The translations under genes were made by a program, and so were the position numbers. DNA of 39,693 nt from Elusimicrobia bacterium GWB2_63_16. Its GTDB lineage: Bacteria > Elusimicrobiota > Elusimicrobia > Elusimicrobiales > UBA9959. The stretch spans positions 1-39,693 of the forward strand of contig MGTZ01000002.1 of assembly GCA_001799715.1 (NCBI GenBank), given 5' to 3'. Each line of letters begins with the position of its first letter. Position 1 is the stretch's first letter. This document shows positions 21,321 through 28,821 of this stretch, in pieces. The notes beneath the pieces are model-generated. The model had not been told where the DNA came from. It ran no database searches and saw only the letters and a program-made list of their open reading frames with translations.

Positions 21321-22424
21321 TCAGGGCTTGCACATATTGGCCGCGGGGGTCTTGTTGCAGTCCACCACCTGCGGGGCCAGGGCCGGCCTGAAGACCTCCA
21401 CCGAGATCTCTTTCTCTATGGATTTGAGCGAGGCCTGGTAGTCGAAGAAATAGGCGCTGTGCCAGGCCTTGATGTCGCGGATCTTGAACAGGTCCTTGCG
21501 GGCCTCTTTGCGCAGGGGCTTCTTGTGCAGGATGATGTCTATCAGCGTGGGCTCCACGTTCTCCACGGTCTCGTCGGCCATGTAGTTGGAATCGGCGGCG
21601 GGAATGGCGTTGGAGTAGGCGTCGCGGGCGGCCCAGAAATTGCGCCACGTCCCGACTATGGCCGGCTTGCGGACAGTCTTTTCAAGGCCCTCTTTTTGGG
21701 TCTCCAGCTTCACGAACATCTTTACCACGATGTTGCCGGGCACCAGGGGCGAGCCGGCGGTGATCAGCTTTTCTATGCGCAGGTCCGGGCGGGCGGCCGC
21801 CGCGCGGTGCAGGGCGGTATGGGCCAGCATGGAGCCCCAGCTGTGGGCGAGGATATAGACCGGGCGGCCGGAACCCTTATAGGCGTCGCAGACCTCGGTG
21901 ATACGGGCCTGCAGCTGCGGGATCACGGCCTTGCTGTCGCCGGGATCGCGGGACCACGCGAAGGGGATGACTATAACGTCGTGGTTCTCGTAGCCCGGGA
22001 TCTCCTTGAGCTTCTGCTCCAGATAATTGTCGTCCAGGCGCACGTCGCGCACCGGGGCCACGGCGTCCGGGTCGGGGAAGAAATACCGCGGGCTGAAGCC
22101 CACCAGGCCGTTTACGATGTCGGCCTCGGTGATGTCCTTGTTGCGGAAGAAGAATTCGAAGACCCGCAGGATATTGCGTATCTCCAGTGAGCCCCAGCCG
22201 ATCTCGCCGAACTTGAGGCCGGGCACGGTGATGACCACCGGGTCCAGGCCGTTCTTGGGCATGATCGTGTCCGCGAAGGCCAGTTTGGGGGCCGGCGCCT
22301 GCAGGTCGGCGGTCAGTTCGCGCACGTCCGCGGCCGACAGGGAATTCAATTCCCGGGCCTGGACGGCGGCATTGAGGGTTAAAACTGCTAAAACGGTGAG
22401 AAGCGCGGTCTTTAACGTTTTCAT
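21321..22424 (-). CDS. Exported lipase-like alpha/beta hydrolase
   Basis: 367 residues with a signal peptide (1-23, NAAVQA-RE). The mature part has the strand 'VVITVPGLKFGEIGWGSLE', an oxyanion-like loop of lipases/LCAT-type hydrolases, and a nucleophile elbow 'YILAHSWGSMLAHTAL' (A-H-S-W-G with Ser as nucleophile). A late 'IKAWHSAYFFDY' may supply the catalytic His, with an Asp in between. It may act on lipids or esters in the periplasm or outside the cell; the substrate is unknown. Three Cys (one mid-protein, two at the C-terminus) could form a disulfide. It is divergent from the sulfatase gene, sharing a short region with two palindromes. Confidence 0.8.
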   Translation of the reverse strand: MKTLKTALLTVLAVLTLNAAVQARELNSLSAADVRELTADLQAPAPKLAFADTIMPKNGLDPVVITVPGLKFGEIGWGSLEIRNILRVFEFFFRNKDITEADIVNGLVGFSPRYFFPDPDAVAPVRDVRLDDNYLEQKLKEIPGYENHDVIVIPFAWSRDPGDSKAVIPQLQARITEVCDAYKGSGRPVYILAHSWGSMLAHTALHRAAAARPDLRIEKLITAGSPLVPGNIVVKMFVKLETQKEGLEKTVRKPAIVGTWRNFWAARDAYSNAIPAADSNYMADETVENVEPTLIDIILHKKPLRKEARKDLFKIRDIKAWHSAYFFDYQASLKSIEKEISVEVFRPALAPQVVDCNKTPAANMCKP

Positions 22425-22440
22425 AAGTGGTAGAATGACA

Positions 22441-22484
22441 TTGTGCTAGTATTAAATCTAGCAGTTATAATTGACTATTGTCAA
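22441..22484. promoter_or_regulatory. Divergent promoters with two palindromes
   Basis: Plus strand: TTGTGC (22441-22446) and a perfect TATAAT (22466-22471), spacing 19, toward the sulfatase ATG at 22499. Minus strand: TTGACA (22484-22479) and TAGATT (22460-22455), spacing 18, toward the hydrolase ATG at 22424. Two perfect inverted repeats overlie them: GCTAG-N8-CTAGC (22445-22462) and TTGAC-N4-GTCAA (22471-22484). The overlap means the two promoters compete, and a repressor at either palindrome would affect both genes. Confidence 0.55.
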
Positions 22485-22498
22485 CGACGGGCGTCAAC

Positions 22499-24313
22499 AT
22501 GGCCGCAAAAACCGACTTTAAAAGATTTTCAGCCTTCCTGGGGCTGAATTTCGTCCTTTCCCTGCTGATCTGTTCCTATTTCCTGTTCTTTACCGGCGGC
22601 CACCCGCTGGAGCTGGGTTTCGCGGCCGTGGCCCTGGTCTCCAACACGGCCATGCTCTATGCCGCCGCCGCCCTGCTGGCGGCGCCGCTGTACCTGCTGG
22701 CCAGGGGCCCCGCGGCCGCCGGCGCCCTGCTGGCCGCCCTGCAGCTCTGGCTGGTCCTCGACGCGGCCATCTTCAAACTCTTCAAGTTCCACATGAACTC
22801 CATGGTGCTGAACCTGTTCCTGACCCCGGGCGGCCTGGAGTCGCTGGACCAGGGCTGGGGCACCAAGGCGCTTTTCCTGTTCCTGGCGGCGCTGTTCGGG
22901 GCCCTGCAATGGCTGTTCTGGCGGCTGGCGGGGCGCTGGTCCGGGCTGGTTGGCGGCCGGCGCGCGCTGCTGGCGGCGGGGCTGCTGTTCGCCTTCCTGC
23001 TGGCCGACAAGGGCCTGTACGCCTGGGGCAGCCTTTACGATTCCACCTATATCACCCGCGGCTCGCGCCTGTTCCCGCTCTACCAGCCGCTGACCATAAA
23101 GAAGTTCGCGGTAAAGCATTTGGGTCTGCGGGTGGACCAGGAGGTGCGTGGCGGCATAGACCTGCGCTACTCCGGCCTGGACTATCCCAAGGCGCCGCTG
23201 GCGGTTAAGCCGCCGGCCAAGCCCCTGAACTTCCTATTTATAGTGGTAGACTCGCTGCGCGCGGACATGCTGACCCGCGAGGTGATGCCGGAGACCTGGG
23301 CTTTCGGCAAAAAAGCGCGGGTCTTCACGAATCATTACAGCGGCGGCAACGCCACCCGCTTCGGCATCTTCTCCATGCTCTACGGCCTGTACGGCAATTA
23401 CTGGTTCCCCATGCTGGGCGAGCGGCGCGGTCCGCTGTTCCTTGAGCAGCTCAAGGCGCAGGGCTACGATCTGCGGGTGTACGCCAGCGCGGCGCTGACC
23501 TTCCCGGAGTTCGACAAGACCTGCTTTGTGGACGTGCCCCGGGCCGGCTACTACGACAGGCCCGCCGGCGCCAACGGGATAGAGCGCGACAGCGACATTT
23601 CGGACAAATTCATCTCTTACCTGCGCGCGCGGGACCCCAAAAGGCCTTATTTTTCCTTCATCTTCTACGACGCCTCGCACGGCAACTACGACGCGCTGCC
23701 CGGCATGGAGAAATTCCAGCCGGCCTACGGCGTGAGCTACCTCGAGGTGAATAAGGGCAATATCGGAGGGCTGTTCAACAGGTACAAAAACTCCGTGTAC
23801 TCGGACGACCACCTGGTAGGGCGCATTCTCCGCGCGCTGACGGCGGCGGGCGGGCTGAAGGATACCGTGGTGGTCATACTGGGCGACCACGGCGAGGCTT
23901 TTCTTGAGCGGGGCCGCTACGGCCATAACCAGGGTTTCAGCCCCGAGGAACTGCGCGTGCCGCTGGTGCTGTACGTGCCGGGCGCCGCCCCCGCCACGAA
24001 AACCTATCCCACCAGTCACCTGGATATAGTGCCCACGCTGCTGCCGCTGGCCGGCGTGAAAAACCCGGCCGCCGATTATGCCAGCGGCATAAGCCTGCTG
24101 GAACCCGCCGGCCGCCCGTACATCACCGCCGCCTCCTGGGACACGGCCGGCCTGCTGACCGGCGAGCGCATACTGGAAATGCCGCTGGCGGCCTACAGGG
24201 GCGGGCTGAAGGTGTTCGACGCCGGGTACCTGGAGCTGCCGGGCCGCGAGGCCGCCGCGCTCTCGCCGCTGATCGTAAAATTCCAGAAAGAGGCCAAGCG
24301 CTTCACTAAATAG
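22499..24313 (+). CDS. Inner-membrane sulfatase-fold protein, YejM/PbgA (LapC)-like
   Basis: 604 residues from the ATG at 22499; a TTG at 22478 in frame would fall at the transcription start. Five N-terminal membrane helices (to about residue 180) are followed by a periplasmic alkaline-phosphatase/sulfatase domain: 'FIVVDSLRADML' (metal-binding Asp), 'SGGNATRFGIFSMLYGLYGNYW' with N284-A-T286, and G462-D-H-G-E. The NATRFGIF...YW block and the length match the DUF3413/YejM family. In E. coli that protein senses lipopolysaccharide and tunes LpxC turnover. A similar role in lipid A control would suit this lpxB-encoding genome, but LTA-synthase-like phosphotransfer is the alternative. A terminator follows. 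Confidence 0.87.
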   Translation: MAAKTDFKRFSAFLGLNFVLSLLICSYFLFFTGGHPLELGFAAVALVSNTAMLYAAAALLAAPLYLLARGPAAAGALLAALQLWLVLDAAIFKLFKFHMNSMVLNLFLTPGGLESLDQGWGTKALFLFLAALFGALQWLFWRLAGRWSGLVGGRRALLAAGLLFAFLLADKGLYAWGSLYDSTYITRGSRLFPLYQPLTIKKFAVKHLGLRVDQEVRGGIDLRYSGLDYPKAPLAVKPPAKPLNFLFIVVDSLRADMLTREVMPETWAFGKKARVFTNHYSGGNATRFGIFSMLYGLYGNYWFPMLGERRGPLFLEQLKAQGYDLRVYASAALTFPEFDKTCFVDVPRAGYYDRPAGANGIERDSDISDKFISYLRARDPKRPYFSFIFYDASHGNYDALPGMEKFQPAYGVSYLEVNKGNIGGLFNRYKNSVYSDDHLVGRILRALTAAGGLKDTVVVILGDHGEAFLERGRYGHNQGFSPEELRVPLVLYVPGAAPATKTYPTSHLDIVPTLLPLAGVKNPAADYASGISLLEPAGRPYITAASWDTAGLLTGERILEMPLAAYRGGLKVFDAGYLELPGREAAALSPLIVKFQKEAKRFTK

Positions 24314-24338
24314 GCGGCCTTTGGTCCTAGCCGCCGCC

Positions 24339-24374
24339 GGCCCAATGCCTTCCTGGGCTTGGGCCTTTCGTTTC
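24339..24374 (+). terminator. Terminator of the sulfatase gene
   Basis: GGCCCAA (24339-24345) / TTGGGCC (24359-24365) with inner GCC/GGC after one bulged T, then TTTCGTTTC. Confidence 0.75.
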
Positions 24375-24409
24375 TATCGGCCCCGGCCGGGTTTTCATAA
24401 CATTATCTT

Positions 24410-26080
24410 ATGAAGACCGCAGCCCTTTCCCTCCTGCTCTGTTCCCTGCCTGCCGCCGCCGCCGCCCTGCCCCCTGAACTGGAAAGGCTGCGGGCGGCCG
24501 ACATGGACTTTTCCTCCCAAGTGCCCGCCGTCCCGGCGCCCGCCGAAGACGAGCTGGGCCCGGAGTACGACGATCCGGCCGTGGCCGGGGAAGAGCTGGC
24601 CCGCCTGGCCTCCGCGCAGAAGGGCAGCACCGGGTCGCTGGGCTTCATGGAGCGGCGCATAGTCAGGATCATGGCCCGCGCCCACGCCAAGGGCAGGCTG
24701 GAGCCAGCCCTTGAGCGCATGCTGGGCAGCCGCCTGATGCAGCGCTTCATCCCCGCGCCCCCCGCCAAGAAACAGGACTATATCAAGAAATTCCCCAAGA
24801 TGGTGGCCGCCCAGGTGGAGGGCACCGGCCTCGTGGACGGCGTGGACGGTTTCGAGGCCTGGCAGGAAATGTCCAGGCGCCATATAGCTCTGGCCAAGGC
24901 CTCGGCTTTCGCGCCGCGCGGCGCCGGGCAGCCCTCGCTGTTCACCGAGGCCGCCTTCGCCGGCGAATGGGAAAAGCTCGCCGGCGCGGCTTTCCGCCCC
25001 GGCAATCTGGTGACGCCGCTGATAGACGGCCCGGCTTCGTTCGGCGAGCGCGAGCGGCTGATCAGGTCCGCCCGGAAAAGCGTGCATCTGATGGTCTGGG
25101 GCTACTACGACGACCTGACCGGGCAGCGCACCCGGGACCTGCTGATAGCCAAAAAACGCGAGGGGCTCGACGTGCGCGTGCTGGTGGACGGCAATATTTC
25201 CAATTTCATCGGCATGGAATCGCTCGGGGCGCTGGCCGCCGCCGGCGTGGAAGTGGCGCGCTTCCGCGACCCCGCGCGCAAGTACGATGGCATGCACGCC
25301 AAGCTGCTGGTGACGGACGGGGAGTACGCCATCACCGGCGGCATGAACATCGGCGACAAATATTCACACCTGAACCCGGAGGCGCATCACTGGCGCGACA
25401 CGGACGTGCTGTTCACCGGCCCGGCCGCGGACGACGCGGCCCGGATCTTCGCCGCGGGCTGGAACGAGGTGGCCCCGCTGCAGGGCCTCTCCCGGCTGCC
25501 GGAGGGCAAGACCCTGACCCCGGAGAAAGGCGGCGTGAGGGCGGCGCTGGTGTACCAGCGCGCGGACCTGGAGCCCGCCATCTACCTGGCGCTGCTCAAG
25601 GCCATGTACGGCGCCAGCTCCCGCATCAACATCGAGAACGCCTATTTCGTCACCATCCCCTCGCTCAAGACCGCGCTGACCGACGCTATCAAGCGCGGCG
25701 TGCGGGTGGCCATCCTTTCCAACTCGGCGCAGAGCAACAACGAGCCCATCCTGACCGGCATCATGATGGAGAGCCTGGCCGAGATGGCCGAGGCCGGCGC
25801 CGAGGTGTACGTGCGGGAGGGCGAGACGCTGCATTCCAAGTTCATGACGGTGGACGGGGAGTTCGCCGCGGTGGGCTCCTACAACTTCCATCCGAAGAGC
25901 ATCCGCCACGAGCGCGAGATCACGCTTGGGGTGCTGGACCGCGGCTTCGCGGCCGAAATGGAAGAGGTTTTCAGGAAGGATCTGGGGCAGGCGCGCCGCA
26001 TAGCCGACCCGAAGGAGCTGGGCGACTACAAGTCGCCGCTCAACTTCATAGTGCGACGCTATATGTTCAGCCAGCTGTAG
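24410..26080 (+). CDS. Exported phospholipase D-family protein (cardiolipin synthase-like)
   Basis: 556 residues. A signal peptide (1-19) and a helical N-terminal region of about 180 residues precede two PLD domains. The HKD motifs are H296-x-K298-x4-D303 (followed by GEYAITGGMN) and H475-x-K477-x4-D482 (followed by GEFAAVGSYNF), both complete. PLD-family enzymes transfer or hydrolyse phosphatidyl groups. The signal peptide and lack of membrane helices favour a periplasmic or secreted phospholipase over a classical membrane-bound cardiolipin synthase. There is no Shine-Dalgarno. Its 3' end overlaps the end of the convergent release-factor-like gene by 14 bp, and its terminator lies inside that gene. 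Confidence 0.9.
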   Translation: MKTAALSLLLCSLPAAAAALPPELERLRAADMDFSSQVPAVPAPAEDELGPEYDDPAVAGEELARLASAQKGSTGSLGFMERRIVRIMARAHAKGRLEPALERMLGSRLMQRFIPAPPAKKQDYIKKFPKMVAAQVEGTGLVDGVDGFEAWQEMSRRHIALAKASAFAPRGAGQPSLFTEAAFAGEWEKLAGAAFRPGNLVTPLIDGPASFGERERLIRSARKSVHLMVWGYYDDLTGQRTRDLLIAKKREGLDVRVLVDGNISNFIGMESLGALAAAGVEVARFRDPARKYDGMHAKLLVTDGEYAITGGMNIGDKYSHLNPEAHHWRDTDVLFTGPAADDAARIFAAGWNEVAPLQGLSRLPEGKTLTPEKGGVRAALVYQRADLEPAIYLALLKAMYGASSRINIENAYFVTIPSLKTALTDAIKRGVRVAILSNSAQSNNEPILTGIMMESLAEMAEAGAEVYVREGETLHSKFMTVDGEFAAVGSYNFHPKSIRHEREITLGVLDRGFAAEMEEVFRKDLGQARRIADPKELGDYKSPLNFIVRRYMFSQL

Positions 26081-26462
26081 GATTATCTCCGCCTGAAGGC
26101 GGAACGGGGCCCGCGCCGCGCTTGCGGCCGCGGGCCTTTTTTTTGCTGATGCGGGAAATTTCCTTCAGGCGTTCGGAGGTCTCCGGCGAGATCCGGACCT
26201 CCACTTCGTCCACCAGCTCGCGCAAGGCCAGGAAGCGGTTCAGCGAGCGCTTGCGCTCGCGCTGGCATTTCACCACCAGGCCCAGCGCCGGGTAGCGCAG
26301 CTGCACCGCGTTGGAGGTCTTGTTGATCTTCTGCCCGCCCTTTCCGCTGCCGCGGGTGAACTGCTCGTCCACCAGCCGCAGGTCCAGGCCCAGGCGCGCT
26401 ATACGCTCCCTGAGGGCCTGCACCTTGGCGGGGGTGATGTCTGAGAGCTCGGGGAAATTCAC
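26067..26462 (-). CDS. GGQ release-factor-like protein (RF-1 domain; ArfB/MTRFR-type)
   Basis: 131 residues. A short N-terminal helix is followed by the class I release factor GGQ loop in 'FTRGSGKGGQKINKTSNAVQLRYP' and 'VKCQRERKRSLNRFLALRELV', then a Lys/Arg-rich tail (KKKARGRKR). It lacks the codon-recognition domain, as do ArfB (YaeJ) and mitochondrial C12orf65/MTRFR, which hydrolyse peptidyl-tRNA on stalled ribosomes using a basic tail in the mRNA channel. The start is GTG at 26462, overlapping the RelA/SpoT stop by one base (TAGTG), which implies translational coupling. Its last codons overlap the convergent PLD gene, and the basic tail is encoded by DNA that also forms the PLD terminator. 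Confidence 0.88.
   Translation of the reverse strand: MNFPELSDITPAKVQALRERIARLGLDLRLVDEQFTRGSGKGGQKINKTSNAVQLRYPALGLVVKCQRERKRSLNRFLALRELVDEVEVRISPETSERLKEISRISKKKARGRKRGAGPVPPSGGDNPTAG
26108..26144 (+). terminator. Terminator of the phospholipase D gene, inside the opposing gene
   Basis: GGCCCGCG (26108-26115) / CGCGGGCC (26129-26136) with an inner CCGC/GCGG stem, then eight T (26137-26144). It lies within the coding sequence of the release-factor-like gene on the other strand. Confidence 0.88.
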
Positions 26463-27904
26463 TATTCTTCGGGCTGGCCGTGCTCGCGCAGGTACTTGCG
26501 GATATGGGAGCGGGCGCCGGCGGTCTTCACCGAGGTCAGCCAGTCCTTCTTCGGGGCCGAGTTCTTGCGCGTGATGATCTCGCAGATGTCGCCGCTCTTG
26601 AGCGCATGGTCCAGGCGGACCATTTTGTTGTTGACCTTGGCGCCTATGCAGCTGTTGCCGATGTCGGTGTGGATCGTGTAGGCGAAATCCAGCGGGGTGG
26701 CGTCCACCGGCAGCGGCTTCACGTCGCCCTTCGGCGTGAAGATGAAGATCTGGTCCAGCTCGAGGTCGGTCTTGAAGCTCTCGATGAATTCGCGCGGGCT
26801 CGAGAGGTCCTGCAGCCATTCCATCCACTGCCGCAGCCAGTTCAGCTTCTCGTCGAGGTGCTTGTCGGCGCCCTTGTCGCCTAGCTTGTAGCGCCAGTGC
26901 GCGGCGATGCCGTATTCCGAAGTGCGGTGCATGTCCTCGGTGCGGATCTGGATCTCTATGATCTCGCCGGTGCCGGCCATCACGCTGGTGTGCAGGCTCT
27001 GGTAGAGGTTCATCTTGGGCACGGCGATGTAGTCGGTGAAGGAGCCGGCCACCGGCTTGAAGACGGAGTGCACCACGCCCAGCAGCGCGTAGCAGTTGAT
27101 CACCGTGTCGGTGATGACGCGCACGGCGAGCGCGTCCTGGATCTCCTCGAACGGCTTAGCCTGCCGGAGCATCTTGCGGTAGATGGAGTAGAGGTTCTTG
27201 ACGCGGGCCAGCACGCGGTGCGGCACGTTGGCTCCGGCCAGGTGCTTCTCCAGCTCGGTCTTGAAGTCCGCCAGCAGCTTCTCGCGCATCGCGTAGCGCA
27301 GCTGCACCTTGGTCAGCAGGCTCTGGTACTCGTCGGGGTGCAGGTATTTGAACGACAGGTCCTCCAGCTCCGATTTCAGGTGGAAGATGCCCAGGCGCTG
27401 CGCCAGCGGGGCGTAGAGGGAAATGGTCTCGTGGCTGATCTCCAGCTGCTTCTCCTTGGGCATGAAGTTCAGCGTGCGCATGTTGTGCAGGCGGTCGGCC
27501 AGCTTGATGACGATGACGCGGATATCCTTGGCGGTGGCCAGGATCATCTTGCGCCAGTTCTCTGCCTGGGCCTCGTCGCGCGAGGAGAATTTCAGCGTCT
27601 CTATCTTGGTGACGCCGGAAACCAGCGTGTAGATCTCGTCGCCGAATTCCTTCCTGAAGGTCTCGTGGGGGATCTTGGTGTCCTCCAGCACGTCGTGCAG
27701 CAGGCCCGCGGCCACGGTCTCCAGGTCCATCTTGTAGTCCACCAGGATCTCGGCCACGGCGGCGCAGTGGACGAAGTACTTCTCGCCGGAGGCGCGCTTC
27801 TGCTCCTGGTGCGCCTCGCAGGAGTAGTTCCAGGCGTATTCCAGCAGCGTGGTGTCCTGGGAGGAGTATTCGCGGAATTTCTTGAGCAGTTCGTCGAGTT
27901 CCAT
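26462..27904 (-). CDS. Short RelA/SpoT homologue (HD, synthetase and TGS domains only)
   Basis: 480 residues; makes and degrades (p)ppGpp. Domains in order: HD hydrolase (about 25-190) with LLHDVLEDT and 'IKLADRLHNMRTL' intact; synthetase (about 225-365) with 'RVKNLYSIYRKM', 'DYIAVPKMNLYQSLHT' and 'EIQIRTEDMHRTSEYGIAAHWRYK'; TGS (about 390-450). The usual C-terminal helical, zinc-finger/RIS and ACT domains (some 250 residues more) are absent, and the frame ends at a true stop followed at once by the next gene. The protein may therefore respond differently to ribosome stalling or amino acids. It is 3 nt downstream of the ZIP gene and coupled to the release-factor-like gene. Confidence 0.95.
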   Translation of the reverse strand: MELDELLKKFREYSSQDTTLLEYAWNYSCEAHQEQKRASGEKYFVHCAAVAEILVDYKMDLETVAAGLLHDVLEDTKIPHETFRKEFGDEIYTLVSGVTKIETLKFSSRDEAQAENWRKMILATAKDIRVIVIKLADRLHNMRTLNFMPKEKQLEISHETISLYAPLAQRLGIFHLKSELEDLSFKYLHPDEYQSLLTKVQLRYAMREKLLADFKTELEKHLAGANVPHRVLARVKNLYSIYRKMLRQAKPFEEIQDALAVRVITDTVINCYALLGVVHSVFKPVAGSFTDYIAVPKMNLYQSLHTSVMAGTGEIIEIQIRTEDMHRTSEYGIAAHWRYKLGDKGADKHLDEKLNWLRQWMEWLQDLSSPREFIESFKTDLELDQIFIFTPKGDVKPLPVDATPLDFAYTIHTDIGNSCIGAKVNNKMVRLDHALKSGDICEIITRKNSAPKKDWLTSVKTAGARSHIRKYLREHGQPEE

Positions 27905-27907
27905 TTG

Positions 27908-28627
27908 TTATTCTCCGAAATAGTGTATCAGCATGACGGTGGCGAAGCCCAACGGGAAAATGACCGGCGCCAGCCGGTCGTAGGCCTTGTGCAGGCGCGG
28001 CAGGATGTCGGCCATGGCGATATAGAGGAAGGAGCCGCCCGAGAGCCCCAGCGCGAAGGCCTCGGCGCCGGGCGGGATGTCCTTGATCAGCGGCGCGGCG
28101 ATGAAGGCGCCGGCGGGGGTGGCGGCGGCCAGCAGCAGGCTGTACGTGAGGGCCTGGCGGCGGGTCTTGCCGGCGTGCAGCAGCAGCAGCACCAGCGTGA
28201 CGCCGTCCGCGAACTTGTGCAGGATCACGCCCAGCGCCACGTTGAAGCCGGCGGCGGCCCCCGGGGTGAAGCCCACCGCGATATTGAAGCCGTCGAGCAG
28301 GGAGTGCAGGGTCATGGCCGCCAGCGCGAAGGCGCCGAGGTGGTGCACGTGGCAGTCCTCCATGAACTCGCTGCAGGCGCTGTGGGCGGCGAAGCTTTCG
28401 AGCGTGAAGAGGGCGGCCAGCGCGGCCAGCACGCCGTAGGAGAGAGCCTCCGCGTTAAGCCCGAAGCCGGCGGGCAGGATGTCCAGGATGGCGGCCGCGG
28501 CCAGCACGCCGGCGGCGTAGGCCAGGGCCCGGGCCAGGAACACGCGGCTGACGGAGCCGAAGCGCAGCACCGCCCCGGCCCCGGCCAGTGTGAACAGCAC
28601 CGCGATAACGCTGAAAAGTGTGATCAT
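27908..28627 (-). CDS. ZIP-family metal transporter
   Basis: 239 residues with about eight membrane helices. The metal-binding helices carry the family motifs H-S-L-L-D-G-F-N (helix 4) and H-K-F-A-D-G (helix 5), and a Cys/His-rich loop (SACSEFMEDCHVHH) before helix 4 probably binds metal on the cytosolic side. It imports Zn2+ or another divalent cation. It begins a three-gene operon with the RelA/SpoT and release-factor-like genes (3-nt gap). A GATAAT box (28632-28637, minus) lies 4 nt before the ATG, no Shine-Dalgarno is visible, and a GTGACC -35-like box is 18 bp further upstream, so the transcript may start at the start codon. Confidence 0.9.
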   Translation of the reverse strand: MITLFSVIAVLFTLAGAGAVLRFGSVSRVFLARALAYAAGVLAAAAILDILPAGFGLNAEALSYGVLAALAALFTLESFAAHSACSEFMEDCHVHHLGAFALAAMTLHSLLDGFNIAVGFTPGAAAGFNVALGVILHKFADGVTLVLLLLHAGKTRRQALTYSLLLAAATPAGAFIAAPLIKDIPPGAEAFALGLSGGSFLYIAMADILPRLHKAYDRLAPVIFPLGFATVMLIHYFGE

Positions 28628-28660
28628 AAAAATTATCTAATCCGGTAAACTTTACGGTCA

Positions 28661-28804
28661 CGGCCCGGGTCGGAACGCAAAACCGGCGTCGCGCACACCG
28701 TGCGCGCGCCTGCCGCGCACTGCGGTGTCGCTTCGCTCCACCCAGGCTCGGCGCTTACGCAAGCCTCGCCTTCCGGGGGGCTTTTGCTAACCCGACCCGG
28801 GCCG
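28661..28804. repeat. 144-bp G/C-rich element bounded by a perfect 13-bp inverted repeat
   Basis: CGGCCCGGGTCGG (28661-28673) and its exact complement CCGACCCGGGCCG (28792-28804) flank 118 bp. The interior holds smaller hairpins, such as GCGCAC-ACC-GTGCGC, and has no open frame with a start signal. It fills the gap between the ZIP start and the end of the msbA-like gene. It may be a miniature transposable or extragenic palindromic element; no target-site duplication is evident. Confidence 0.5.
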
Positions 28805-28821
28805 CGCCCTGGCAGTAACTG

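Noticed and set aside
24967-26295. A long alternative plus-strand frame inside the phospholipase D gene
   Set aside because: It is Arg/Gly/Pro-rich shadow coding; both HKD motifs lie in the other frame.
26897-28648. A 583-codon open frame on the plus strand opposite the RelA/SpoT and ZIP genes
   Set aside because: The product is low-complexity (Val, Leu, Gly, His, Gln-rich) without any domain. It is the mirror of two well-recognised genes in high-GC DNA, where antisense frames lack stops.
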